Origin: an uncultured Clostridia bacterium
GTDB lineage: Bacteria > Bacillota > Clostridia > UBA1381
Assembly (NCBI GenBank): GCA_944393255.1
Contig: CALXZP010000038.1
Coordinates: 1-64,000, forward strand
DNA: 64,000 bases
Reading direction: 5' to 3'
Positions 17,172-27,012 of the stretch are shown here, one piece after another. Both the position numbers and the translations under genes were made by a program. Below the pieces are notes generated by a model. That model was not told the origin of the DNA and searched no databases. It saw only the letters and a program-made list of their open reading frames with translations. The first letter of the stretch is position 1, and every line of letters starts with the position of its first letter.

Positions 17172-17621
17172 ATGTATATGGTAACGTTTGTAGATGAATA
17201 CGAGCGTCAGCTCGATGAGCGCGGGAGAATAATCCTTCCGTCGAAGCTGCGCGAAAGCGTTAATAATACTGTATATATCACACAGTCTACGTCAGAGAAG
17301 TGTCTTCATCTTTATACAGAGGAAGAATGGTGTAAGGTGGCTGAAAAGGTAAACCAGCTCCCGACCGCTACCGATTATAATGCGGCGGCGTTTGTGCGGC
17401 TGTTTTTCGGCAAAGCTACTGCCGTTACGGTGGATAAGCAGGGAAGGATACCGATCGCGAAAAGACTTATAGATTACGCAGGTCTTTCAAAGGAAGTCGT
17501 GCTCGTAGGCGCAAACACCCGTCTTGAGATATGGGACGCCGCGGCGTGGAACGAATACCAGAGCAAGCTTTCGGAAAGCATCATGATGGACGGTATTTTA
17601 AAGTACAATTTGAATATATGA
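17172..17621 (+). CDS. mraZ: Transcriptional regulator MraZ
   Basis: A 149-residue protein made of two SpoVT/AbrB-like swapped-hairpin repeats: residues about 5-55 (YERQLDERGRIILPSKLRE) and about 75-125 (AVTVDKQGRIPIAKRLIDYA). The D-x-x-G-R signature appears in both. MraZ forms a ring and represses its own dcw operon. A GTG at 17169 and an ATG at 17178 are other possible starts; AAGG is nearest to 17172. Confidence 0.93.
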   Translation: MYMVTFVDEYERQLDERGRIILPSKLRESVNNTVYITQSTSEKCLHLYTEEEWCKVAEKVNQLPTATDYNAAAFVRLFFGKATAVTVDKQGRIPIAKRLIDYAGLSKEVVLVGANTRLEIWDAAAWNEYQSKLSESIMMDGILKYNLNI

Positions 17622-17633
17622 CGGGGTGCGGCA

Positions 17634-18563
17634 ATGGGATTTGATCATTATTCGGTGCTCTTAAAGGAGAGCGTTGACGCGCTCCGCGTCAGACCCGGCG
17701 GCGTTTATGTGGACGGCACTTTGGGCGGCGGCGGACATTCGTATGAAATACTGAGCCGCGGCGCGGGAAAGCTTATCGGGATAGACCGTGATAAGGACGC
17801 TGTAGCGGCTGCGTGCGGGAGATTAAAGGAATTCGGAGACAGATTTATAAGCGTAAACCGTAATTTCAGCGAGATAAAGGATATATTGAAAGAGCTGGGC
17901 ATAAGCGGCATAGACGGAGCTGTGCTCGATCTCGGAGTGAGCTCTTATCAGCTCGATACCGCCGGACGCGGATTTTCGTATATGCATGATGCGCCGCTGG
18001 ATATGCGCATGGACCGCAGTCAGCGGCTGAGCGCGTTTGAGGTCGTCAATGAATATTCGGAAGAGGAGCTGACCGGGATCTTTTATGAATACGGCGAGGA
18101 GAAATGGTCAAAGCGCATAGCGCATTTTATTGCAGAGAAACGAAGGATAAAGCCGGTCGAAACGACCGGAGAGCTTGTAGAGATAATAAAGGCGGCGATA
18201 CCCGCGAAGGCGAGAGCCGAGGGCGGACATCCTGCCAAACGGATATTTCAGGCTGTTCGTATAGAAGTGAACGGCGAACTGAGGATACTTGAAAATGCGG
18301 TGCGCGATTTCGTCGAAGCGCTTGTACCGGGCGGTGTGCTGAGCATTATAACATTTCATTCGCTTGAGGACAGGATAGTAAAGCAGACGTTCGCTGAGCT
18401 TGCAAGAGGGTGTACATGCCCTAAGGAATTTCCCGTATGCGTGTGCGGGGGCAAGCCAAAAATACGACTGCTCGGCAGGAAGCCGGTGCTGCCTTCGGAG
18501 AAGGAGCTGAGTGAGAACTCACGTTCAAAGAGCGCCAAATTGAGAACGGCTGTAAAATTGTAG
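17634..18563 (+). CDS. rsmH: 16S rRNA (cytosine-1402-N4) methyltransferase
   Basis: A 309-residue SAM-dependent enzyme. It has the N-terminus [19 protein letters not shown], the SAM loop [43 protein letters not shown] and the C-terminal [18 protein letters not shown] cysteine cluster ([14 protein letters not shown]) before the end is a common feature of the family. It starts 12 bases after mraZ. Confidence 0.94.
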   Translation: MGFDHYSVLLKESVDALRVRPGGVYVDGTLGGGGHSYEILSRGAGKLIGIDRDKDAVAAACGRLKEFGDRFISVNRNFSEIKDILKELGISGIDGAVLDLGVSSYQLDTAGRGFSYMHDAPLDMRMDRSQRLSAFEVVNEYSEEELTGIFYEYGEEKWSKRIAHFIAEKRRIKPVETTGELVEIIKAAIPAKARAEGGHPAKRIFQAVRIEVNGELRILENAVRDFVEALVPGGVLSIITFHSLEDRIVKQTFAELARGCTCPKEFPVCVCGGKPKIRLLGRKPVLPSEKELSENSRSKSAKLRTAVKL

Positions 18564-18590
18564 TTTTATATCGGGAATGAGGAGAGTAAA

Positions 18591-19079
18591 GTGACATACG
18601 GTAATTTGGCATATAAGTATGATTACAGAGAAGAAGAAAAGCCGCGTCAGCAGAGAAATACGGTGGAGAAAAACAGAGCAAAGAGCAGAAAAAAGAAAAG
18701 TGAGATAAGCTATCCGGGCAAGGTGATATCGGTATTGGTGCTTGCCGCTTCGGCTATATTTATGATAGCGCAGTTTGTTAATGTGAACGAAACTCAGTCG
18801 GCGCTTGAGGCAAAGCGTTCGGAATATGCGTTTGAAGAATCGGTGACCTCGCAGAAATCGTTTGAGCTTGAGCAAAGCGTGGATCTTTCAAAGATCGAGC
18901 AGGAGGCAACGACAAGACTTGGTATGCAAAGACCGGAGGCCCACCAGATAGTGTATGTTGACGTTAAACAGGATGATGTAACCGAAAAGACAGCAGGCGA
19001 AGTGGAAGGGCTCGGAAACAGGATAGCTGGATTTTTCAGTTCGGCGATCGGTAATATTATAGACTTTTTCAGCATATAA
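18591..19079 (+). CDS. ftsL: FtsL/DivIC-like cell-division protein
   Basis: A 162-residue bitopic membrane protein: a basic cytoplasmic N-terminus of about 45 residues, one membrane segment (VISVLVLAASAIFMIAQFV), then an outside segment predicted to be coiled-coil (ETQSALEAKRSEYAFEESVTSQKSFELEQS) and a short conserved DLSKIEQEATTRLGMQRP motif seen in FtsL. The FtsL-type protein would bridge to FtsW and the transpeptidase encoded next. A GTG start at 18591 follows GAGGAG. Confidence 0.85.
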   Translation: MTYGNLAYKYDYREEEKPRQQRNTVEKNRAKSRKKKSEISYPGKVISVLVLAASAIFMIAQFVNVNETQSALEAKRSEYAFEESVTSQKSFELEQSVDLSKIEQEATTRLGMQRPEAHQIVYVDVKQDDVTEKTAGEVEGLGNRIAGFFSSAIGNIIDFFSI

Positions 19080-19137
19080 CTAAAATAAGCGCAAAAATCG
19101 CAAAACGGCTTATATAGAATAAAGGAATGATCACAAA

Positions 19138-21462
19138 ATGGCATTGCCGTCATTGAACAGCATAAAAAAAAGAACACTTATCATAATAATATGTATTCTT
19201 GCCGGATTCGGTGCAGTTATAGTCAGGATGGCATGGTGGCAGATAATAAAGGGAGCGGAGCTTTCGGAAACTGCCAAGCAGATCCAGACCTCCGGGACGG
19301 TGGAGCAGGCGAACAGAGGCAAGATATTTGACAGGAACGGAAAGGTGCTGGCGGAATCGGCTTCGGTCAAGACGCTTGTATGCAATCCGCAGGACATAAG
19401 CAAAAACGGCGACCTGAACACCTGTATAAATGTGCTGTCGCCGATCCTGGGCATGAGCGAGAGTACGCTCAGGACATATCTGACCGAGGATTCGCAGTAC
19501 AGGATAATAAAAAGGCGGCTTTCCGCTGAGGAGAGCAACGCTATAGACGATATCATAAATCCCGATTATGAGGATGAGACCTCGGAATCAGCCAAAACGG
19601 CGAACAAGGAGAAAAGAGAACTGAAGGATAAGCTTTCGGGAATATATTTTGAAAATGACTCAAAGCGGTATTATCCGTATAATGTCGCATCGCATGTGCT
19701 GGGTTTCACGGGGTATGACAATAACGGACTTCAGGGCATAGAGCTGAGGTTCAATGATTATCTCACCGGTGTGAACGGTATGGTGATCCAGAACAGAAAT
19801 GCGGGCGGCACGACGCTGGAGGAGCAGCAGGAGGAATACCTGACGGCTGCGCAAAGCGGATGCGATATAACGCTTACGATAGATGAGACGATCCAGCACA
19901 TACTGGAAAAGTATCTTGAGGAAGCAGTTCAGAAGAACGAGCTGAAGGAGGGCGCGTCGGGTATCGTGATGAATCCGAAGACCGGAGAGATACTCGCTAT
20001 AGCTACCAAGCCGGATTTTGACTGCAATAATCCGTACGACCTCACGCAGTTCCTCGAATACGCGGTAGAATTTGAACCGGAATACGAGGAGGAGGACGAC
20101 GGGGATCCGGAAACTACGCCGACTCCGCGCCCGACGGAGGATCCCGATAATTTATCGGATGAATACGTTTCTCAGGCGCGTTCAAAGATGTGGCGAGACA
20201 AGGCTGTATCCGATACATACGAGCCGGGTTCCACGTTTAAGATACTCACCGCGGCAATGGCTCTGGAAGAGAATGTTGTAAATGAGGAATCGAATTTCTT
20301 CTGCCCGGGCTTTAAAAATGTTGCGGACAGAAAAATAGAATGCTCCAATACCAGCGGACACGGTGCGCAGACGTTTTTTGAGGGCGTTAAGAACTCGTGC
20401 AACCCTGTATTTATGGAAATAGGTCTTGCTATGGGCGCCACCACTTTCATGGAGTATTTCAGTGCGTTCGGACTTACCGAAAAGACAGGGGTGGAGCTTG
20501 GCGGAGAATCGACAAGTCTTTACTATGATACGATGAATGAGGTGGATCTTGCCGTTTCATCTTTCGGTCAGGGCTTCCAGATAACTCCTATACAGCTTAT
20601 AACGGCTGTTTCCGCCGTAGTGAACGGCGGCGAGCGGATGAAGCCGCTCATAGTCAGCGAGATAACGGATAAAAACGGCGTTGTAAAGGGCTACGAGCCG
20701 GAGACGGTGAACAGAGTTATCTCCGAAGACACGTCGGAGAGGATGAGAACGATACTGGAACAGGTCGTTGCCGATCCGAACGCTACGGGAAAGAACGCCT
20801 ACGTAAAGGGCTACAGGATAGGCGGAAAGACGGGTACGAGTGAAAAATATCCGCGAGGCAGCAACAAGCGTATCGCTTCGTTTATCGGCTTTGCTCCGGC
20901 TAACGATCCGGAGATAATCTGCCTTGTGATGTTTGATGAGCCGCAGGTGGACAACAAATACGGCGGCACTATAGCGGCGCCGGTTTGCGGAGATATCCTT
21001 GCGGAATCGCTTGAATATCTCGGCGTAAGCAAGCAGTACACCGGAGAAGAAACGCCGGATAATTATGTTGCAGTGCCTAATTTCAGGGGTATGACAAGGA
21101 GCGCCGCAAGAGAATCGGTTCTCAGCAATAATCTTGACTATATGATAAGAGGCGAAGGGGATACGGTCGTCGATCAGCTGCCGAGAGCGGATGAGATGAT
21201 GGCGGAGGATTCCGTGGTGATCCTGTATACCGAGGAGCGCAGCGAGGACGAGGACACAGTGACAGTTCCAAACCTTGAAGGCACTTCGGTATCTGATGCA
21301 AAGGATATACTGAACGCGCGCGGACTGAATTTTGAGGTCAGCGGCGCGGGACACAGCGAGGCGTACAATGCGTATGGCGTTGCGCAGACCATAGAGGCGG
21401 GAACGGAAGTACCGCCGGGCACGGTCGTAGGAGTGGAATTCAGACAGCAGACTATAGATTAA
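19138..21462 (+). CDS. Division/sporulation transpeptidase (SpoVD/FtsI type) with two PASTA domains
   Basis: A 774-residue class B penicillin-binding protein. One N-terminal membrane helix is followed by the dimerisation domain (EQANRGKIFDRNGKVLAES, DSKRYYPYNVASHVLGFTG) and the transpeptidase domain with S365-TFK (K368), S420-C-N and KTG at 564-566. Two PASTA modules follow (VAVPNFRGM.. and VTVPNLEGT..). It crosslinks septal or cortex peptidoglycan. An acidic Thr/Pro-rich insert of about 40 residues (EPEYEEEDDGDPETTPTPRP) comes before the SxxK motif and is unusual. Whether it serves division, sporulation or both cannot be told here. Confidence 0.92.
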   Translation: MALPSLNSIKKRTLIIIICILAGFGAVIVRMAWWQIIKGAELSETAKQIQTSGTVEQANRGKIFDRNGKVLAESASVKTLVCNPQDISKNGDLNTCINVLSPILGMSESTLRTYLTEDSQYRIIKRRLSAEESNAIDDIINPDYEDETSESAKTANKEKRELKDKLSGIYFENDSKRYYPYNVASHVLGFTGYDNNGLQGIELRFNDYLTGVNGMVIQNRNAGGTTLEEQQEEYLTAAQSGCDITLTIDETIQHILEKYLEEAVQKNELKEGASGIVMNPKTGEILAIATKPDFDCNNPYDLTQFLEYAVEFEPEYEEEDDGDPETTPTPRPTEDPDNLSDEYVSQARSKMWRDKAVSDTYEPGSTFKILTAAMALEENVVNEESNFFCPGFKNVADRKIECSNTSGHGAQTFFEGVKNSCNPVFMEIGLAMGATTFMEYFSAFGLTEKTGVELGGESTSLYYDTMNEVDLAVSSFGQGFQITPIQLITAVSAVVNGGERMKPLIVSEITDKNGVVKGYEPETVNRVISEDTSERMRTILEQVVADPNATGKNAYVKGYRIGGKTGTSEKYPRGSNKRIASFIGFAPANDPEIICLVMFDEPQVDNKYGGTIAAPVCGDILAESLEYLGVSKQYTGEETPDNYVAVPNFRGMTRSAARESVLSNNLDYMIRGEGDTVVDQLPRADEMMAEDSVVILYTEERSEDEDTVTVPNLEGTSVSDAKDILNARGLNFEVSGAGHSEAYNAYGVAQTIEAGTEVPPGTVVGVEFRQQTID

Positions 21463-21503
21463 TACGGATGCTCGGAGCAAAGAAGAATACAGGGGGTGTT
21501 TAT

Positions 21504-22949
21504 ATGCTGGCAAGCGAATTGTTCGGACAATTGTGGGACGCCGGTAATTCGGATATTGAGATAACCGGGATAGCGTACGATTCAAGGAAGGTAAGCGCCG
21601 GTAATGTTTTTGTATGTATAAAGGGCTATGAGACGGACGGACATATTTATGCAAAGTCCGCCGAAAAAAACGGAGCGGCCGTTATAGTGGCGGAGGATAA
21701 GATAGACGTTTCCGTACCGGTCATATACACGAAAAGCCCGCGCAGGACTATTGCGGAGCTGGCGTGCGCTTTTTACGGCTATCCGTCAAAAAAGCTTTCA
21801 CTTGTGGGTATAACGGGTACAAACGGAAAAACTACCGCTACGTATCTTATAAAGAGCATACTTGAGAGCGCGGGAAAGCGCGTGGGTATAATAGGAACAA
21901 ACCAGAACATAATCGGAGACAAGATACTTCTTACCAAGAGTACGACGCCGACGACTCCCAATGCGCTTGAGCTGCAGCAGCTGTTTACTGAAATGGTCTA
22001 CAACAGCGCCGAGTACGTAGTTATGGAGGTCTCGAGCCATGCTCTTGCTCTGGACAGGGTGTACGGCTGTGAATTTGACGTAGGAGTGTTTACAAATCTT
22101 ACACAGGATCACCTTGATTTCCATGAGACTATGGAGAATTATTTTGAGGCGAAGGCAAAGCTTTTTGATATCTCAAAAAAAGGCGTTGTAAATTATGATG
22201 ATGAATACGGCAGACGCATATGTGATAACAGCGGCTGCGATATTCTGACAGTCGGTCTTGGCGGCGGCTGCGAGCTTCGTGCGGAGAATGTAAAGGTGAC
22301 CTCGCGCGGTTCAAGCTTTGATATGGTATACCGCGGCGAACGGTATGCGGCAAATATACAGATACCGGGCAGATTCAGCGTATACAACGCAGTCTGTGCG
22401 GCCGGCGCTGCTTTGCAGCTTGGTATAGATATAAACACGGTCATAGACGGGCTGGCAAAGGCGGCCGGTGTCGTGGGACGTGTCGAGGTCGTTCCGACGG
22501 ATACGGATTATACGGTAATAATCGACTATGCGCATACTCCGGACGGACTTGAGAATATAATCAAATGTGTGAAGGGCTTTGCCGAGGGCAGAACAATAAC
22601 CCTGTTTGGCTGCGGCGGCGACCGCGACAGCGCTAAGCGGCCTGTCATGGGCGAGATAGCCGGGCGGCTTTCGGATTACAGTATAATAACCTCGGATAAT
22701 CCGAGGACGGAGGATCCTGAAAAGATAGTGCGCGAGATCGAGAACGGCATGAAGAAAACCGGCGGCAAGTATACCGTCATAACCGACAGGCGCGAGGCGA
22801 TAGGCTATGCGCTCGACTGCGCAGAGGCGGGCGATGTTATAATCCTCGCCGGCAAGGGACAGGAGACTTATCAGATAATAGGCAGGGAAAAGCACGATTT
22901 TGATGAAAGAATAGAAGTGTACCGTCATCTTAAGGAAAAGGGATGCTGA
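21504..22949 (+). CDS. murE: UDP-MurNAc-tripeptide synthetase (meso-DAP adding)
   Basis: A 481-residue Mur ligase. The ATP loop GTNGKTT is at 105-111, the carbamoylated-lysine region follows in the central domain, and the diaminopimelate signature DNPR is at 398-401 (SDNPRTEDP), which predicts meso-diaminopimelate instead of lysine in the peptide stem. The ATG at 21504 follows GGGGGTG; the longer reading adds 12 atypical residues. Confidence 0.94.
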   Translation: MLASELFGQLWDAGNSDIEITGIAYDSRKVSAGNVFVCIKGYETDGHIYAKSAEKNGAAVIVAEDKIDVSVPVIYTKSPRRTIAELACAFYGYPSKKLSLVGITGTNGKTTATYLIKSILESAGKRVGIIGTNQNIIGDKILLTKSTTPTTPNALELQQLFTEMVYNSAEYVVMEVSSHALALDRVYGCEFDVGVFTNLTQDHLDFHETMENYFEAKAKLFDISKKGVVNYDDEYGRRICDNSGCDILTVGLGGGCELRAENVKVTSRGSSFDMVYRGERYAANIQIPGRFSVYNAVCAAGAALQLGIDINTVIDGLAKAAGVVGRVEVVPTDTDYTVIIDYAHTPDGLENIIKCVKGFAEGRTITLFGCGGDRDSAKRPVMGEIAGRLSDYSIITSDNPRTEDPEKIVREIENGMKKTGGKYTVITDRREAIGYALDCAEAGDVIILAGKGQETYQIIGREKHDFDERIEVYRHLKEKGC

Positions 22950-22958
22950 TCTCTTCAT

Positions 22959-23033
22959 AAGGGGCGCTGCGGCAAAAGAAATATTTATGCACGTGTTGTT
23001 TGTATAATTATGCGTTTTGCTGCGGCTCCCCTT
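22959..23033 (+). promoter_or_regulatory. Long inverted repeat between murE and murF
   Basis: Arms of 19 bases (22959-22977 and 23015-23033) pair with one mismatch and two G-T pairs around a 37-base loop. There is no T tract, so it is not a standard terminator. A TATAAT (23003-23008) lies in the loop without a good -35. It could slow or process the transcript inside the dcw operon. Confidence 0.55.
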
Positions 23034-23076
23034 GTTTGCGGTACGGCGCATAATAAATGACAGAAGGAGCAGAAAA

Positions 23077-24453
23077 ATGCAGGTGCTTACTATAGAGGAT
23101 ATACTGCGGGCTGTTAACGGCGAAACAGCCGCAGGCCCGGGCGGTGCAGACGGGCTTGAGTTCACGGGCATAACTACAGATTCAAGAAAGGCGGCGGCGG
23201 GAACGCTGTTTGTGCCGCTTGAGGGAGAAAGGTTTGACGGTCACGATTTCATAAGCTCGGCGTTTGAAAACGGCGCGGACGCGGCGCTGACTCATAAGGA
23301 TATATCGGATATACCGGATGGAAAGACGGTAATACGCGTCAGAGACACGAAAAAAGCTCTCGGAGCTATAGCGGGATATTATAAACGGAAATACCATGTG
23401 CCGTCCGTTGCAGTTACCGGAAGCGTCGGAAAGACGACAACGAAGGATCTCATATATTCGGTGCTCGCACAGCGCTATAATACATTGAAAACGCCGAATA
23501 ACTTCAATAACGACATAGGCGTTCCGCTCACTCTTTTCGGTCTGGAAAAGGAGCATGAAATGGCGGTGATAGAAATGGGTATGAACCATTTCGGAGAGAT
23601 AGGATACCTCGCGTCTGTCGCAGAGCCGGACGCGGCGGTAATAACGAATATAGGTATGTCGCATATAGAAAATCTCGGCTCGAGAGAGGGAATCTTCAAA
23701 GCGAAGATGGAGATAGCAAGCGGATTTACCGATAAAAACACGCTGTTTGTAAACGGCGACGACGAATTTCTGAAAAAAGTATCCTCCGATACATACAGGG
23801 TCGTTAAATTTGGTATGGACAAGAGTAACGACGTGTATGCCGAGGATATAGTGAACAACGGTCTCGGCGGCATCGAATTCACCGCAGTGGGCGGGGGACG
23901 CAGCTTCAGGGCAAAGGTTTTGCAGCCGGGAGTTCATAACGTATATAACGCGCTTGCGGCGGTATGTGCGGGACTGCATTTCGGTCTGGAGGACGAAGAG
24001 ATAGCGCGGGGGCTTGGATCCTGCGTTTACACGTCGTCAAGACTTGAGATCATTGACCATAACGGCATAGAGATAATAAACGACTGCTATAATTCATCAC
24101 CGGATTCGGTGCGGGCGGCGCTCAGCGTGCAGAAGCTGTCAGTGAAGCCAAGGAGAGTTGCCGTGCTTGGCGATGTGCTCGAGATGGGCGGCTTTGCGGA
24201 AAAGGCGCACTACGATATGGGCGTTTACGCTGCGGAGCTTGGCGTGGATATGCTCATCACTGCCGGTGAGAATGCTAAAATGATCGCTGCGGGAGCAAGA
24301 GACTGCGGAATGGAGAACGTTGTTTCTTTTGAAAGCTCCGAGGACGCTGCGGCAGGGATAAAAAAGCTTATAAAGTCCGGTGACAGCGTCCTCGTGAAGG
24401 CGTCGCACGGTATGGAGTTCGGAAAGATAACCGACGCGATAAAGGAAATATGA
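23077..24453 (+). CDS. murF: UDP-MurNAc-tripeptide-D-Ala-D-Ala ligase
   Basis: A 458-residue Mur ligase which adds D-Ala-D-Ala to complete the pentapeptide. N-terminal MurF domain (TDSRKAAAGTLFVPLEGERFDGHDF), ATP loop VTGSVGKTTTK (K119), NFNNDIGVPLTLF, and the C-terminal VLGDVLEMGGFAEKAH. The ATG at 23077 follows AAGGAG; the opening extends further upstream through the inverted repeat but is not coding-like there. Confidence 0.94.
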   Translation: MQVLTIEDILRAVNGETAAGPGGADGLEFTGITTDSRKAAAGTLFVPLEGERFDGHDFISSAFENGADAALTHKDISDIPDGKTVIRVRDTKKALGAIAGYYKRKYHVPSVAVTGSVGKTTTKDLIYSVLAQRYNTLKTPNNFNNDIGVPLTLFGLEKEHEMAVIEMGMNHFGEIGYLASVAEPDAAVITNIGMSHIENLGSREGIFKAKMEIASGFTDKNTLFVNGDDEFLKKVSSDTYRVVKFGMDKSNDVYAEDIVNNGLGGIEFTAVGGGRSFRAKVLQPGVHNVYNALAAVCAGLHFGLEDEEIARGLGSCVYTSSRLEIIDHNGIEIINDCYNSSPDSVRAALSVQKLSVKPRRVAVLGDVLEMGGFAEKAHYDMGVYAAELGVDMLITAGENAKMIAAGARDCGMENVVSFESSEDAAAGIKKLIKSGDSVLVKASHGMEFGKITDAIKEI

Positions 24454-24466
24454 GAGGGGAAGAAAA

Positions 24467-25495
24467 ATGGAGAGTATAGTTGAGTTCGTAAAAGCAACGC
24501 TGCTGGCGCTGGCGCTGGCGTTTGCGGTAACGGCGGTGCTGGGGCCTGCGTTTATAAAATGGCTGCACAGACTGAAATACGGTCAGGAGATACGCGAGGA
24601 GGGCCCGGCATGGCATCAGAAGAAATCCGGTACTCCCACTATGGGCGGTATAATGTTCATCGCAGGAGCCGGTGCGGCAGTGGCTGCGGTAACGGCGGTC
24701 TCGGCGGTAACGGGTTCGCTTACGCCAACGCTCATGAAAGCGGCAGTGCTGTTTTTGGTGTCTCTCGGCTTTGGGGCGATCGGATTTGTTGACGATTACA
24801 TAAAGGTCGTGAAAAAAAGAAATCTCGGTCTGACGGCAATACAGAAATTTGTACTCCAGCTGCTTTTTGCTGCGGTATATACAGTCGTTATGTATTTTAT
24901 GGGACTGCTTGAAACGGATATAGTAATACCGTTCGTTAAATATACGGTGACTATACCGATATGGCTGTATATCCCGTTTGTGATGTTTGTAGTAGTGGGA
25001 ACTGTGAACGCGGTAAATCTGACCGACGGTCTTGACGGGCTTGCCTCAAGCGTTACGGTCGTGGTCGGTCTGTTCTTTGCCGTATATTCGTTTTTCAGAT
25101 TTGAACCTGCCGAAACGGGCGTAAGCGTATACGCGATGGCGCTTGTCGGAGGGCTTCTGGCGTTTTTGATATTCAATAAGTATCCGGCAAAGGTCTTTAT
25201 GGGAGATACGGGCTCGCTTTTCCTCGGCGGCGCCGTATCGCTTATGGCGGCGGATCTAAATATGCATATATATCTGATCCTTGTCGGTTTCGTATATTTT
25301 GCGGAAACGCTTTCGGTCATACTGCAGACGACCTACTTCAAATATACAAAGAAAAAATACGGCGAGGGCAGAAGGATATTCAAAATGACCCCGATACATC
25401 ACCATTTCGAGATGATGAAATGGAAGGAAACGAAGATCGTAGCGGTATTTACGCTTGTGACCCTGTGCCTTTGTGTAATATCATATTTTGCATAA
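24467..25495 (+). CDS. mraY: Phospho-MurNAc-pentapeptide transferase
   Basis: A 342-residue membrane enzyme with about ten helices; it moves phospho-MurNAc-pentapeptide to undecaprenyl phosphate (lipid I). Signature regions are FVDDYIKVVKKRNLGLT (paired aspartates), NLTDGLDGLASS, FMGDTGSLFLGG and the C-terminal MTPIHHHFEM. It is 13 bases after murF. murD, which usually follows mraY, is not here. Confidence 0.95.
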   Translation: MESIVEFVKATLLALALAFAVTAVLGPAFIKWLHRLKYGQEIREEGPAWHQKKSGTPTMGGIMFIAGAGAAVAAVTAVSAVTGSLTPTLMKAAVLFLVSLGFGAIGFVDDYIKVVKKRNLGLTAIQKFVLQLLFAAVYTVVMYFMGLLETDIVIPFVKYTVTIPIWLYIPFVMFVVVGTVNAVNLTDGLDGLASSVTVVVGLFFAVYSFFRFEPAETGVSVYAMALVGGLLAFLIFNKYPAKVFMGDTGSLFLGGAVSLMAADLNMHIYLILVGFVYFAETLSVILQTTYFKYTKKKYGEGRRIFKMTPIHHHFEMMKWKETKIVAVFTLVTLCLCVISYFA

Positions 25496-25556
25496 AACGG
25501 ACGGTCGGACATGATCTGCATTTGTCCGCAGTTTTCATGAATGAAGGGAGTATTTT

Positions 25557-27002
25557 ATGGCACGAAAAGCAAACAGCGGCGGCGCGCGGCGCGTGAGCGC
25601 TGTTAATAACGGCGGCAGCGGCGGCGCACGGCGGACAGCTGCCGCCGGGCGGAACGGTTCCGCTGCGCGTATCCGCCGCAGCGCCGGAAACCGCAGTGCG
25701 GCAGAGCGCAGGGAAAACACGCCCATATCAGCCGGAGCTGCTCGGAGCGGAGCGGCAAAGCGGAATACCCGTGCCGCGGCCGAGGCGGAGCGGCGCAGGG
25801 AGGAAAGGGAAAGACTGAGAGATAAACGCGCTCAGCGCAGGAATGAGCGCAGCGGTGAGGGGCAGAGCGCCGGAGGCGGTATCGTAAGCGCTGTTAAGAA
25901 GAGGATAATAAAGGAGGGAGAGCTGGACTATACCATGCTCTTTCTTATCATACTCATAGTTGCCGTGGGGCTGATAGTCATGCTTTCGGCGTCCGCTCCG
26001 ACGGGAAGCCGCTTGTATGACGACTCCTATTACTTTTTCAAAAGGCAGCTCATATTTATAATCGTTGGCTTTGCCGGCATGCTCATCATATCGGGAATAA
26101 ATCTTGACAGACTGCTCCACTGGATACCGAAGGCGTTCATCATATGCGTTATCCTGCTGGTGCTTGTGCTGATACCGGGAATAGGCGCGGAATTCAACGG
26201 CGCACGGCGCTGGCTGAATATCCCGTTTATCCAGCTTCAGCCGTCTGAGCTTATGAAGCCGGTAATAGCTATGTATATAGCATACCTTGTAAAAATGAAG
26301 GTCATAGACCTGAAAACGCTCCGCAGCAACCTGTTCTGCCTCGGTATAATAGGTATAGTTGCGCTGCTGCTTATGCTTGAAACTCATCTGAGCGGTACGA
26401 TCGTTATAGTCGGGATAGCCTGCTGCGTTATGATAGCGGGCGGCACGCCTATAAAGCCTATCATTGTAGGCGTTATATCGATCGCGGTGCTGATGTTCAT
26501 ATACCTGCAGTTCGACCAGACCCGAATGGCACGTATAACCTCGCTGCTCGATCCGTTTGCCGATGCTCAGGGAACAGGGTACCAGATATCACAGAGTATA
26601 TATGCGATAGGCTCCGGACGGCTGTTCGGACTGGGTCTCGGTCAGAGCGTTCAGAAATATTCAAATCTGCCCGAGGCATATAACGATTTCATTTTCGCGG
26701 TCATATGCGAGGAGCTCGGCTTTTTCGGAGCAGCTGTAATAATACTGCTTTTTGCGGCGCTGTTCCTGCGCGCTATAAGGATAGCTGTAAACGCTCCGGA
26801 CGTATGGTCAACGCTGACCTGTATAGGCATAGCGTCTCAGCTGGGTATACAGACCTTTTTGAATATGGGCGTTGCGGTGTCCATAATCCCTAATACCGGT
26901 ATATCGCTCCCGTTTTTCAGCTACGGCGGAACGGCTATACTTACGCTGCTGCTGGAAATGGGGATACTTCTGAATGTATCGAGAAAGACTATAAAGAAAT
27001 GA
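25557..27002 (+). CDS. ftsW: SEDS glycosyltransferase FtsW with long basic N-terminus
   Basis: A 481-residue protein. Residues about 125-478 form a SEDS-family membrane domain with about ten helices, including NGARRWLNIPFIQLQPSEL and NTGISLPFFSYGGTA, typical of FtsW/RodA lipid-II polymerases. Residues 1 to ~120 are a low-complexity, Ala/Arg/Gly-rich cytoplasmic tail ending in a charged helix (AEAERRREERERLRDKR). This is much longer than the usual FtsW N-terminus. The position in the dcw cluster and the partner PBP argue for FtsW over RodA. No other start is better placed; the GAAGGGAG before the ATG is good. Confidence 0.9.
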   Translation: MARKANSGGARRVSAVNNGGSGGARRTAAAGRNGSAARIRRSAGNRSAAERRENTPISAGAARSGAAKRNTRAAAEAERRREERERLRDKRAQRRNERSGEGQSAGGGIVSAVKKRIIKEGELDYTMLFLIILIVAVGLIVMLSASAPTGSRLYDDSYYFFKRQLIFIIVGFAGMLIISGINLDRLLHWIPKAFIICVILLVLVLIPGIGAEFNGARRWLNIPFIQLQPSELMKPVIAMYIAYLVKMKVIDLKTLRSNLFCLGIIGIVALLLMLETHLSGTIVIVGIACCVMIAGGTPIKPIIVGVISIAVLMFIYLQFDQTRMARITSLLDPFADAQGTGYQISQSIYAIGSGRLFGLGLGQSVQKYSNLPEAYNDFIFAVICEELGFFGAAVIILLFAALFLRAIRIAVNAPDVWSTLTCIGIASQLGIQTFLNMGVAVSIIPNTGISLPFFSYGGTAILTLLLEMGILLNVSRKTIKK

Positions 27003-27012
27003 GGTGCTTGAC

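Noticed and set aside
20557-21654. 365-codon open frame on the minus strand inside the PBP gene
   Set aside because: Antisense shadow of the transpeptidase and PASTA coding sequence; composition is not protein-like.
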